A DNA stretch of 18,290 bases from Desulfobulbus sp. (GTDB lineage: Bacteria; Desulfobacterota; Desulfobulbia; Desulfobulbales; Desulfobulbaceae). Numbering within the stretch: the stretch's first letter is position 1; every line of letters starts with the position of its first letter. The notes beneath the pieces were generated by a model, which did not search any database, was not told the origin of the DNA, and saw only the letters and a list, made by a program, of their open reading frames with translations. The position numbers and the translations under genes were made by a program. The stretch covers positions 1 through 18,290 of the forward strand of contig JAUVLX010000026.1 of NCBI GenBank assembly GCA_030600525.1, written 5' to 3'. This document shows, piece after piece, positions 1-6,679 of the stretch.

Positions 1-1080
1 GACTATCCCATGGGGGGATGACATAAAATTATTGTACACTACCCGATCACGCCGCGAAAATCCCAATCCATCCAGATCTTGAAAAATAACATCTGAATCC
101 AGGATCCGCATAACTGTCTTTTCGCCAAAGGCAACCGGGACCGTGGATACCCGAACCTCGGCCTCGCCTTCTTCTTCCTTACGCCCGATCTTGATACGAC
201 CGTCCTGAGGCCTTCTCTTTTCCGCAATATCCATCCTCGCCAGGGACTTAATCCGCGAAGTAATGGCAGAATGCACGGCTTTGGGCAATTTATAGATGGT
301 ATGTAGCAACCCGTCTATCCTGAAGCGAATCATGCAGATATCCCTTTTGGGTTCTATATGGATATCGCTTGCCCGCTGCTCCAGAGCATAGTTGAAGAGA
401 TGATTGACAGCTGCTTTTATATGCTGATCGGTTGAGGCTAGTTCCTTGCTGGAACTGAGACGCACATACTGTTCCAAATTGCCGATATCAACCGTGGTAC
501 TTGTTCCGGTTCCGCTAAATTGACTTTCAGCAGCAGTTATAGAACGCTGAAAACCGAAAAATTCAGCCAGTATTTTTTTGATATCTGTACGGGTAGAGAG
601 AAATGCCCTGATTTTAACCTGGTTAGCCCGTTCTATATCGGCAAGTGGTCCACGGTTGTCGGGATTATATGTAACAACCTCAAGAATGCCGTTACGCAGG
701 CCAAAGGGTAAAATAAGATGACTGATGGCAAAGGATCTGGGAATGGTTTTGGTCACGATTTCCATATCCAATTCCAGCGGATCGAGCTTTTTAAAAGGAA
801 TTTTAAGCTTACGACCAACCGCACGCATTATCACTTCTTCGCCGAGTAACTCACCTTCAGATCCGGGAATTTCAAGATTCAGCGATACGACAACGGCAAC
901 CAAATCAGGGTACCCCTTGTCCAGTTTCTGCGAGTCTTCTTTACGCCTCCCTCCTGCCAGACGAAGTAGTTTCTGGCGCTGCTTTCCCTTTTCTAAAATG
1001 ACAAACTGACGCTGGTCTGCACGCAGCAGCCCGTCTTCTATAAGAAGATCCAGCAATTTATCACTATTTAAAAAGCTCAT
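1..1080 (-). CDS. GspE/PilB-family secretion or pilus assembly ATPase, N-terminal part (cut by window edge)
   Basis: This is the N-terminal 360 codons of a hexameric ATPase that powers type II secretion or type IV pilus assembly at the inner membrane. The frame runs from ATG at 1080 without a stop to the window edge. Residues 1-180 fit the helical N-terminal MshEN/T2SSE_N region. Residues 237-243 (ASDIHIE) and 251-259 (RFRIDGLLH) open the catalytic domain, and 276-296 hold the Arg-rich block ending RPQDGRIKI. The sequence stops at MSSPHGIV, where members of the family continue directly into Walker A, so the nucleotide-binding core lies outside. AGGA sits about seven bases before the ATG. The gene lies 89 bp downstream of the YqaA-like gene on the same strand and may be cotranscribed. 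The sequence does not separate GspE from PilB or MshE, since no other secretion or pilus gene is visible. The family call is secure. Confidence 0.9.
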   Translation of the reverse strand, partial: MSFLNSDKLLDLLIEDGLLRADQRQFVILEKGKQRQKLLRLAGGRRKEDSQKLDKGYPDLVAVVVSLNLEIPGSEGELLGEEVIMRAVGRKLKIPFKKLDPLELDMEIVTKTIPRSFAISHLILPFGLRNGILEVVTYNPDNRGPLADIERANQVKIRAFLSTRTDIKKILAEFFGFQRSITAAESQFSGTGTSTTVDIGNLEQYVRLSSSKELASTDQHIKAAVNHLFNYALEQRASDIHIEPKRDICMIRFRIDGLLHTIYKLPKAVHSAITSRIKSLARMDIAEKRRPQDGRIKIGRKEEEGEAEVRVSTVPVAFGEKTVMRILDSDVIFQDLDGLGFSRRDRVVYNNFMSSPHGIV

Positions 1081-1169
1081 ACTTTTTCCTAAAAGGGAAA
1101 TGCAGGATGGATTGGCAACACCCAGCCTGCACAGGCTAATCTTGGGGAAACATCAGAAACAAACTGGGG

Positions 1170-1772
1170 TTACAGCAGCACCTTGATCAGGATAAACCCA
1201 CCAATTAATAATACAAGGAAAACGATGCTGAGAATATTAAAATATCGATTAATAAAATACTGTACTGGAGCCCCAAACTTGTAAATAAGACCGGCAACCA
1301 GAAAAAACCGGGCTGACCTTGCCAGAATCGACATAAACATAAAGGTCAGGAAGTTAATTTTAAAGGCACCGGCAGTGATGGTAAACAACTTGTACGGCAG
1401 AGGAGTAAACCCGGCTGCCCCCACAGCCCACGCATCGTATTGCTGGTAAAGACCCTGGACAGTGGCATATTTATCATGAAGGCCGTACATATCAAGAATC
1501 GGCTGACCAAGGGTATCCATAAATCCCATGCCCAGGCCGTAGCCAATAGCTCCACCGATGACAGAACCGACAGCACAAATTGCGGCAAATTTAAATGATT
1601 TCTGCGGAGCACCGACACAGAGTGCTATCAAAAAGATATCAGGCGGAATTGGAAAAAAGGAAGACTCGGCCACCGCAATAAAAAAGAGGGCCCATACACC
1701 GGCAGGTGTCTGGATCCACTGCATGCACCGGTTATAAACCCGCTGAAGTAAAGATACTTTACGATCTCCCAT
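1170..1772 (-). CDS. yqaA: YqaA/DedA-type (VTT/SNARE-associated) inner membrane protein
   Basis: A polytopic inner membrane protein of about 200 residues, of the SNARE-associated (VTT) or DedA superfamily, YqaA branch. Related DedA proteins are linked to envelope homeostasis and lipid carrier recycling, but no reaction can be assigned here. Seen in the sequence are the branch motif ESSFFPIPPD near residue 38, a Gly-rich membrane segment (VGSVIGGAIGYGLGMGF), the central GFTPLPYKLFTITAGAF re-entrant motif, and a hydrophobic C-terminus. A GTG at 1796 and an ATG at 1790 are also in frame. I prefer ATG 1772 because AAGG lies just upstream and homologues begin shortly before the first membrane helix. 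It overlaps the 3' end of pcm by 14 bp, suggesting coupled translation. Confidence 0.85.
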   Translation of the reverse strand: MGDRKVSLLQRVYNRCMQWIQTPAGVWALFFIAVAESSFFPIPPDIFLIALCVGAPQKSFKFAAICAVGSVIGGAIGYGLGMGFMDTLGQPILDMYGLHDKYATVQGLYQQYDAWAVGAAGFTPLPYKLFTITAGAFKINFLTFMFMSILARSARFFLVAGLIYKFGAPVQYFINRYFNILSIVFLVLLIGGFILIKVLL

Positions 1773-2427
1773 TGGAACCTTGCCAACCATGAGCACCGAT
1801 TAAATCCACAAAACGCACATGCTCAATCAGCTGCACCATAACTTCCCCTTCCTCTTTGGTCACCAGTTGGAGTTCCTGCACGTCATGATCTCCTACCGGG
1901 ATCACCAAGCGGCCACAATCTGTAAGCTGGTCTAGCAGAGGTTGCGGTACCACCGGACCACCGGCAGTAACGACGATGGCATCAAAAGGTGCCTGATCGG
2001 CCCAACCCACGGTACCATCATCAATCCTGGAAACAATATTATGGTAACGCAGTTTATCAAAAACTCTTCGGGCTCTCCCCAGTAAGCCATCAATACGTTC
2101 CACCGTGTACACCCGTTCACAAAGCCTGGAGAGCACAGCCGCCTGGTACCCAGAGCCAGTACCGATCTCCAGCACCCGTTCCCCACCCTTTAGCTGCAGG
2201 GTCTCAGTCATCAGTGCCACAATATACGGCTGAGAAATAGTTTGCCCACTGCCTATGGGTAGAGGAAAATCACTGTACGCGCTTGCCTGCATGGCATCTT
2301 CGACAAACAGATGCCGGGGAACCGTCCCCATGGCATTCAGCACCCGTTGATCCTGAATGCCCCGAGGAACCAACTGCTCTTCCACCATGCGCTGACGATA
2401 GATATCAAATGTGGAGGGAGAACTCAC
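1759..2427 (-). CDS. pcm: Protein-L-isoaspartate O-methyltransferase
   Basis: A cytosolic repair enzyme that transfers a methyl group from S-adenosylmethionine to L-isoaspartyl residues in aged proteins, starting their conversion back to aspartate. The 222 residues match the family length. Visible are the substrate loop LPIGSGQTISQP (about 56-67), the SAM-binding motif I VLEIGTGSGYQ (about 85-95), the acidic end of beta 2 (YTVERID) and the post-motif FDAIVVTAGGP. A TTG at 2442 would extend it by five residues. GTG at 2427 is favoured because it overlaps the stop of the upstream lipoprotein gene as GTGA and has a GGAAG element about ten bases upstream. The 3' end overlaps the YqaA-like gene. 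The context is a minus-strand envelope and maintenance cluster. The function is certain; only the start is arguable. Confidence 0.95.
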   Translation of the reverse strand: MSSPSTFDIYRQRMVEEQLVPRGIQDQRVLNAMGTVPRHLFVEDAMQASAYSDFPLPIGSGQTISQPYIVALMTETLQLKGGERVLEIGTGSGYQAAVLSRLCERVYTVERIDGLLGRARRVFDKLRYHNIVSRIDDGTVGWADQAPFDAIVVTAGGPVVPQPLLDQLTDCGRLVIPVGDHDVQELQLVTKEEGEVMVQLIEHVRFVDLIGAHGWQGSNGRS

Positions 2428-2798
2428 TTGACTTCTTCCCAATTGAAATCATCAATCCAATCCTGATCAGCCTCGCTGAAGGTTCGAAATTCGCAGTGGG
2501 TTACCACGTTATTTTTCAAGGTTATAACTATCATTTCGTATCCTTCTGCATCCACCCAGGAGCTGACCACCGGTGTGTGCCCCATAAAGCCGGGAAGGTC
2601 TTCATAGTATACATACTCAACCTCAACCGGCGAGACCCGACGATGTCCGTTTGGCTCTCCAAGATATACCTGCACATCATTTAGTGTTGTGACGCCGGGC
2701 TTGATCAGTGATGCATCTGATGCAAGATGCCGCACCTCTTTGGACTGGCAGCCGGACAACAACAGCAATACAGCCACAATCATGAGAAAATATCGCAC
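2424..2798 (-). CDS. Small lipoprotein, BamE/SmpA-OmlA-like pattern
   Basis: A predicted lipoprotein of 124 residues. The start is GTG at 2798, preceded four bases upstream by a perfect Shine-Dalgarno AAGGAGGT (2803-2810). An ATG at 2837 in the same frame lacks such a site and would spoil the signal peptide. The N-terminus is a short basic stretch, a hydrophobic core and a lipobox LSGC with Cys17, so lipid modification and export are expected. The mature part contains IKPGVTTLNDVQVYLGEP followed by a YVYYE strand and later VITLKNNVVTHCEF. This order (G-T-x-x-DV-x-x-x-LG-x-P, aromatic strand, L-x-NNVV) resembles the BamE/SmpA-OmlA fold, but that is pattern reading, not a database hit. Asp and Glu are abundant at the C-terminus. 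It heads the cluster with pcm, overlapping its start by 4 bp. Confidence 0.8.
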   Translation of the reverse strand: MRYFLMIVAVLLLLSGCQSKEVRHLASDASLIKPGVTTLNDVQVYLGEPNGHRRVSPVEVEYVYYEDLPGFMGHTPVVSSWVDAEGYEMIVITLKNNVVTHCEFRTFSEADQDWIDDFNWEEVK

Positions 2799-2802
2799 AA
2801 GC

Positions 2803-2810
2803 ACCTCCTT
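2803..2810 (-). promoter_or_regulatory. Perfect Shine-Dalgarno deciding the lipoprotein start
   Basis: AAGGAGGT on the minus strand lies four bases before GTG 2798. It overrides the longer reading from ATG 2837 and places the lipobox at residues 14-17. Confidence 0.8.
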
Positions 2811-2890
2811 GTTCGCTCCTGAAACCAGAATAAACATTCAAGACCTTTAAAAAAGAACGACCTTTGCCATTTCAACACATTGATAATAAG

Positions 2891-2937
2891 AAAAAAAGAA
2901 AAGGTTGTGTTCATATATCGTGAACACAACCTTTTTT
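2891..2937 (-). terminator. Strong intrinsic terminator downstream of htpG
   Basis: The arms 2899-2913 and 2921-2935 are perfectly complementary (15 bp, core GGTTGTGTTCA) around a 7-nt loop. Read in the htpG direction the hairpin is followed by a T-rich tract (complement of the A-run at 2891-2902), so it should end htpG transcription and insulate the lipoprotein-pcm cluster. T residues also follow on the plus strand, so it could act both ways, although no plus-strand gene ends here. Confidence 0.85.
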
Positions 2938-2951
2938 CAAGCCAAGAGTAG

Positions 2952-2976
2952 GATTACACCATTTGGTGCCTTAATC
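2952..2976. other. Second stem-loop in the htpG 3' untranslated region
   Basis: GATTA/TAATC outer arms enclose CACC/GGTG inner arms with an ATTT loop and a three-base bulge (CCT, 2969-2971). It lies between the htpG stop and the main terminator and has no T-tract. It may stabilise the 3' end of the mRNA or may be chance. Confidence 0.35.
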
Positions 2977-3031
2977 ACAACCAGGCAGATACAGCCATAG
3001 CACCGGATGTAATCACCGTCTGTTCATGCTG

Positions 3032-4918
3032 TTACGACTCTTCTCCTGCTGCCCGCTCCAGAATACGATAATTCCGGCTGACCATTTCCATAGGGTCAAC
3101 AACCAAGCCTGCTTGAATGAGGGCATTGTCGTACACCTGATCGACGATGACCCCTGCAAAATCAGGATCTGCATCCTTAAGGGAGGCCAACTTTTTGATC
3201 AATGTGCTGGAACCATTAATCTCCATATCTTTTTTGGAGTGCATTGCCCCTAAGCCGCCCTCTTGACCGGAAGCTTGCATAATCCGCTCCATAGAGGAGG
3301 TCATAAACCCGTCCACATTTACAATCATTGCAGGGCTGTCAACCAAGCGAGTTGATGTTTTGACATCCTGCACACGATCACCAAGACGCTCTTTTATCCA
3401 CTTGCACAGGGCTTCTACCTGATCTGCAGGCAAGGACTCACCCTGTTCTTTTTCTTCTGTAGAGCTGGTGTCTTCGGTTGACTCGGGTAAGCGGATATCA
3501 GCGGTATCTGCTGAAACCAGCTTTTTACCGTCATACTCTCCCAAATGATTAAGAACAAAATCATCAATAGGCTCAAGTGTGTAAAAAATTTCAATTCCAC
3601 GTTTCTTGAACATCTCTACGTAAGGACCGCCTTCGACAGCGCCCCTGCTCGGACCATTAATAAAGTAAATTTTATCCTGACCATCCTTCATCCGGGCAAT
3701 ATAATCATCCAGCGAAATCATTGCGCCTGCTTCGCTCTCAGAGGATTCGAAGCGCAACAGTTTACCCAGGTCATCGCGGAACTCAAAGTCAGACGTCACG
3801 CCTTCCTTGATGAAAATGCCAAAAGTCTTCCAAAACTGCTGGTAGCCCTCAGCATCCTTTTTGGCCTGTTCATTAAGAAACTTGATAAAACGCTTGGTCA
3901 ACACCTTGCGCAGCTTATACACCAAGGCATTATCTTGCAGTGACTGGCGGGAAATATTGAGCGGCAGATCTTCCGAGTCGACCACGCCCTTGAGGAAACG
4001 AAGCCATTCCGGCAGGATATTTTCACTGTGTTGGTCAATCAAGACCTTCTGGCAATAGAGGTTAACACCCGGCTGCATCCGGCCCATGCCCGCAACTTCA
4101 AAATTGTCTTTAGGTACATATACTAACGCATTGATCGCCAACGGTGCATCCGCAGAGAAATGAAGCCTGTACATCGGTTCGTCTGCGGCATTGCCGATAA
4201 ACTTATAGAATTCGGTATACTCTTCTTCACTAATCTCGTTTTTAGAGCGGGACCATATAGCCTGGACCGTATTCACAGTCGTGCCCTCCACCTTTACCGG
4301 AAAAGGAACGAAAGTGGAGTACTGTTTAATAATATGCTCTACTGTAAATTTGGTTGCATAGGTTTCTGCATCGTCCTTAAGGTCGACAACAATTTTGGTG
4401 CCCCGGTGGAGCCCTTCGCACTGACTTATGGTATAGGTACCACCACCGTCGGAGATCCACTCGTGCCCTTCGCTGCCATCCCAGGAGCGGGTCTGTACCT
4501 TCACCTGTTTTGCAGCCATAAAGACAGAATAAAAGCCAACGCCAAACTGGCCGATAAGGCTAACATCTTTTTTCACAGCCTCGGCGAGCTCATCAAGAAA
4601 TCGGCTAGAACCGGAATGGGCGATAGTCCCCAAGTTGGTTTCCAGTTCCTCTTTGGTCATACCGATACCAGTATCGGTGATGGTCAGGGTCTTGTTTTTA
4701 TCATCACACTCAATGTTGATTTCAAGCGGTACATGGGCATCAAATTCAGCCTGTTCAACCAGACTATGATGTCGAAATTTTTCCAGAGCATCAGCCGAAT
4801 TGGAAACCAATTCTCTCACAAAAATATCTCGTTCCGTGTACAGAGAGTTAATAACAATGTCCAGAACCTTCCTGGTCTCTGCTTGAAACTGTTTGGTTTC
4901 GACCTGTGCTTCAGTCAT
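3032..4918 (-). CDS. htpG: Molecular chaperone HtpG (bacterial Hsp90)
   Basis: A cytosolic dimeric ATP-dependent chaperone that remodels partly folded client proteins with the DnaK system. Its 628 residues match the family. The GHKL ATPase domain shows RELVSNSADALEK with the catalytic Glu at about residue 36, DTGIGM at 82-87, NLGTIAHSGS at about 95-104 and the lid GQFGVGFYS at 123-131. The middle domain includes the conserved LPLNISRQSLQ stretch, and the C-terminal dimerisation domain ends with an acidic tail (AAGEES). The ATG at 4918 is preceded by GAGG at a normal distance. It is monocistronic, divergent from the haem oxidase gene and closed by the hairpin at 2899-2935. I could not find a convincing sigma-32 promoter or a CIRCE element upstream. 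Confidence 0.97.
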   Translation of the reverse strand: MTEAQVETKQFQAETRKVLDIVINSLYTERDIFVRELVSNSADALEKFRHHSLVEQAEFDAHVPLEINIECDDKNKTLTITDTGIGMTKEELETNLGTIAHSGSSRFLDELAEAVKKDVSLIGQFGVGFYSVFMAAKQVKVQTRSWDGSEGHEWISDGGGTYTISQCEGLHRGTKIVVDLKDDAETYATKFTVEHIIKQYSTFVPFPVKVEGTTVNTVQAIWSRSKNEISEEEYTEFYKFIGNAADEPMYRLHFSADAPLAINALVYVPKDNFEVAGMGRMQPGVNLYCQKVLIDQHSENILPEWLRFLKGVVDSEDLPLNISRQSLQDNALVYKLRKVLTKRFIKFLNEQAKKDAEGYQQFWKTFGIFIKEGVTSDFEFRDDLGKLLRFESSESEAGAMISLDDYIARMKDGQDKIYFINGPSRGAVEGGPYVEMFKKRGIEIFYTLEPIDDFVLNHLGEYDGKKLVSADTADIRLPESTEDTSSTEEKEQGESLPADQVEALCKWIKERLGDRVQDVKTSTRLVDSPAMIVNVDGFMTSSMERIMQASGQEGGLGAMHSKKDMEINGSSTLIKKLASLKDADPDFAGVIVDQVYDNALIQAGLVVDPMEMVSRNYRILERAAGEES

Positions 4919-5225
4919 GATACGAGTCCTCTTCTTTCTACTTTTTAGTGTTATTTATGATAACAGGGTCATTGCCATTCATGCCGACACATAACTGAAG
5001 TCCAGTTGTGGCCCCAACGGCGACTCTATAATACATCTCTTCCAAGGTATGAACTGCACGCGACGCACAATGAGCTATCCCCACTGAATCACACGCTTTT
5101 CTACAGCATGTCCAATAAAGATGGACCTTTCATTTATCAGGCGAACATGTTAAGCACGATTAGCTGACTGTCAAGACGCAGCAAATCACACAACCTCCTT
5201 CAAATTTTATCTTTGTTATCAGATT
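4919..5225. promoter_or_regulatory. Divergent promoter region between htpG and the hemG-like gene
   Basis: This 307-bp stretch holds no convincing gene. On the minus strand TTGACA (5174-5169), 16 bp and TAACAT (5152-5147) form a plausible housekeeping promoter for htpG with a leader of about 230 nt. GTTATTTATGATAAC (4950-4964) is a small dyad 32-46 bp before the htpG start and could be an operator. AAGGAGG on the minus strand (5200-5194) precedes a ten-codon GTG frame (5189-5160). No clear promoter is visible for the plus-strand oxidase gene. Confidence 0.4.
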
Positions 5226-6626
5226 ATGGACAATCAATCCTACGACGTCTGCATCATCGGCACCGGAATATCAGGCCTTTCCACCGCTGCCTTCCTGCTG
5301 GACCAGCAACCGGATATACGTATCCTCATGTTGGAAAAAGCTGACCAAAGCGGTGGAGCCATCAGCAGTTATCACCAGGACGGGTACCTGGCAGAATGGG
5401 GCCCCCACGGCTTTCTCGATAACTGTGAGGCAAGCAAAGAGCTTATTCGCTTTGCATCCCTGGAAGATGAACTGGAAACAGCGCCACTTTCCGAATTTGT
5501 CCGTTACGTATGCCTGGATGGTCAGCTCCAATGCATCCCCCAGAGCGCACTACGCATCCTCAAACAGCCATTGATCTCTCTGCCAGCAAAGTTAAGGATA
5601 CTGGGTGATCTTTGGAAAACACCAATGGCAGGCAGCCCCTCTGTTGCCCAGTGGGTTGAATACAGATTTGGTAAAGCTTTACTCCCCTTTGCAGATGCTG
5701 TTTTTACCGGCACCTATGCTGGTGACATCAATAAATTGAAAATCGATGCAGTGATGCCCGGCGTCAGAGACCTTGAGAAACAGCACGGTTCTGTTATTCG
5801 TGGTGTCATAAAAGGGATGTTTGCCAAGCGGAAAAGCGACAATAAACGTAAAGGCCTGCCTGCGATGACCAGTTTCAAGAAAGGGATGGGCAGACTCCCG
5901 CAGCGCCTGGCAGAGGAAATTGGTAACAAAGCAACAATACAGTACAGCAGCGAAGCAACATCTTTGACCAAAACCGATGATCACTGGCAGGTAACCACAG
6001 ATGCTGCCACCTACAGCTGTACAGATCTGGTTGTTGCGCTTCCTGTGAATGCAGGCCTTCCCCTGCTTAGACGGTCACAACCCTTACAACCGCCGCTATC
6101 GAGTTTACCGGAAGCCCGTATTGCCTCGGTACTCCTCGGCTTTACCGAAGAAGCGCAAGTGCCCTTTGGCTTTGGCTATCTTGCTCCGGAAAAAGAAGAT
6201 AGATTCTCCATGGGAGCCCTGTTTTCCTCTCATATGTTTCCAGGTCGCGCACCCCAAGGCCATCAGGTAGTAGAAGTGCTGGTGGGCGGCCGCCGACATG
6301 AAAAACGGCTCCAACTGTCAGACAACGAGCTCATCAACCAAGTTTACCAAGACATTCGCCAAATTATGGACCTGCCGACTGGCCCCTGTTTTAGCAAGGT
6401 TTTACGATCATCTCATGGAATTCCACAATTGGAAAGCGGATATACAGATCTGTTGACCTGGCGAGAAAAAGTGATGCAGGCCGAACCTCATCTACATATC
6501 TGCGGATTCGGTTGGAAAGGTATTGGCATCAATGACATGACTAAGGAAGGGCAGAAAATGGCCCAACGGATTATGACCAGACAGGCGCAGCGTGATACAG
6601 CGGAAGTGAAGGGAATCTACTTTTAA
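5226..6626 (+). CDS. hemG: Protoporphyrinogen/coproporphyrinogen oxidase (FAD-dependent, HemG/HemY family)
   Basis: A flavoprotein of 466 residues that would take six electrons from protoporphyrinogen IX, or from coproporphyrinogen III in the alternative late haem route, using FAD. The N-terminal dinucleotide fold CIIGTGISGLSTA (9-21) carries the Gly pattern G12-x-G14-x-x-G17, followed by an acidic ribose-binding strand (ILMLEKAD) and the GGAISSY segment. The WGPHGFLDN stretch and the C-terminal FAD motif FGWKGIGINDMTKEG agree with the PPOX family, as does the length. Which porphyrinogen is used cannot be told. ATG 5226 has no visible Shine-Dalgarno; translation may start on a short or leaderless message. 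No other haem gene is nearby. The stop codon abuts a two-way terminator shared with dnaA. Confidence 0.88.
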   Translation: MDNQSYDVCIIGTGISGLSTAAFLLDQQPDIRILMLEKADQSGGAISSYHQDGYLAEWGPHGFLDNCEASKELIRFASLEDELETAPLSEFVRYVCLDGQLQCIPQSALRILKQPLISLPAKLRILGDLWKTPMAGSPSVAQWVEYRFGKALLPFADAVFTGTYAGDINKLKIDAVMPGVRDLEKQHGSVIRGVIKGMFAKRKSDNKRKGLPAMTSFKKGMGRLPQRLAEEIGNKATIQYSSEATSLTKTDDHWQVTTDAATYSCTDLVVALPVNAGLPLLRRSQPLQPPLSSLPEARIASVLLGFTEEAQVPFGFGYLAPEKEDRFSMGALFSSHMFPGRAPQGHQVVEVLVGGRRHEKRLQLSDNELINQVYQDIRQIMDLPTGPCFSKVLRSSHGIPQLESGYTDLLTWREKVMQAEPHLHICGFGWKGIGINDMTKEGQKMAQRIMTRQAQRDTAEVKGIYF

Positions 6627-6663
6627 AAAAAAAGCAGGTGACGGACGCCACCTGCTTTTTTTG
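6625..6663. terminator. Bidirectional terminator between hemG-like gene and dnaA
   Basis: The stem AGCAGGTG/CACCTGCT (6633-6640 and 6649-6656), flanked by A-run and T-run, works in both directions. The plus-strand A-run begins within the oxidase stop codon (TAA, 6624-6626), and dnaA ends at 6680 on the other strand, so one hairpin serves two convergent genes. Confidence 0.85.
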
Positions 6664-6679
6664 CAAAATTTGCGAAGGC

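Noticed and set aside
1124..1137. AGCCTGCACAGGCT palindrome between the YqaA-like and GspE-like genes
   Set aside because: A short hairpin without a T-tract; too weak to call a terminator, and the genes may be cotranscribed.
2283..2684. Plus-strand frame of 133 codons
   Set aside because: Antisense to pcm and the lipoprotein, with no ribosome site or recognisable motif.
3545..3943. Plus-strand frame of 132 codons inside htpG
   Set aside because: Shadow frame; no supporting signals.
4160..4948. Plus-strand frame of 262 codons
   Set aside because: It lies wholly antisense to htpG, has no family-like motifs, and htpG is certain.
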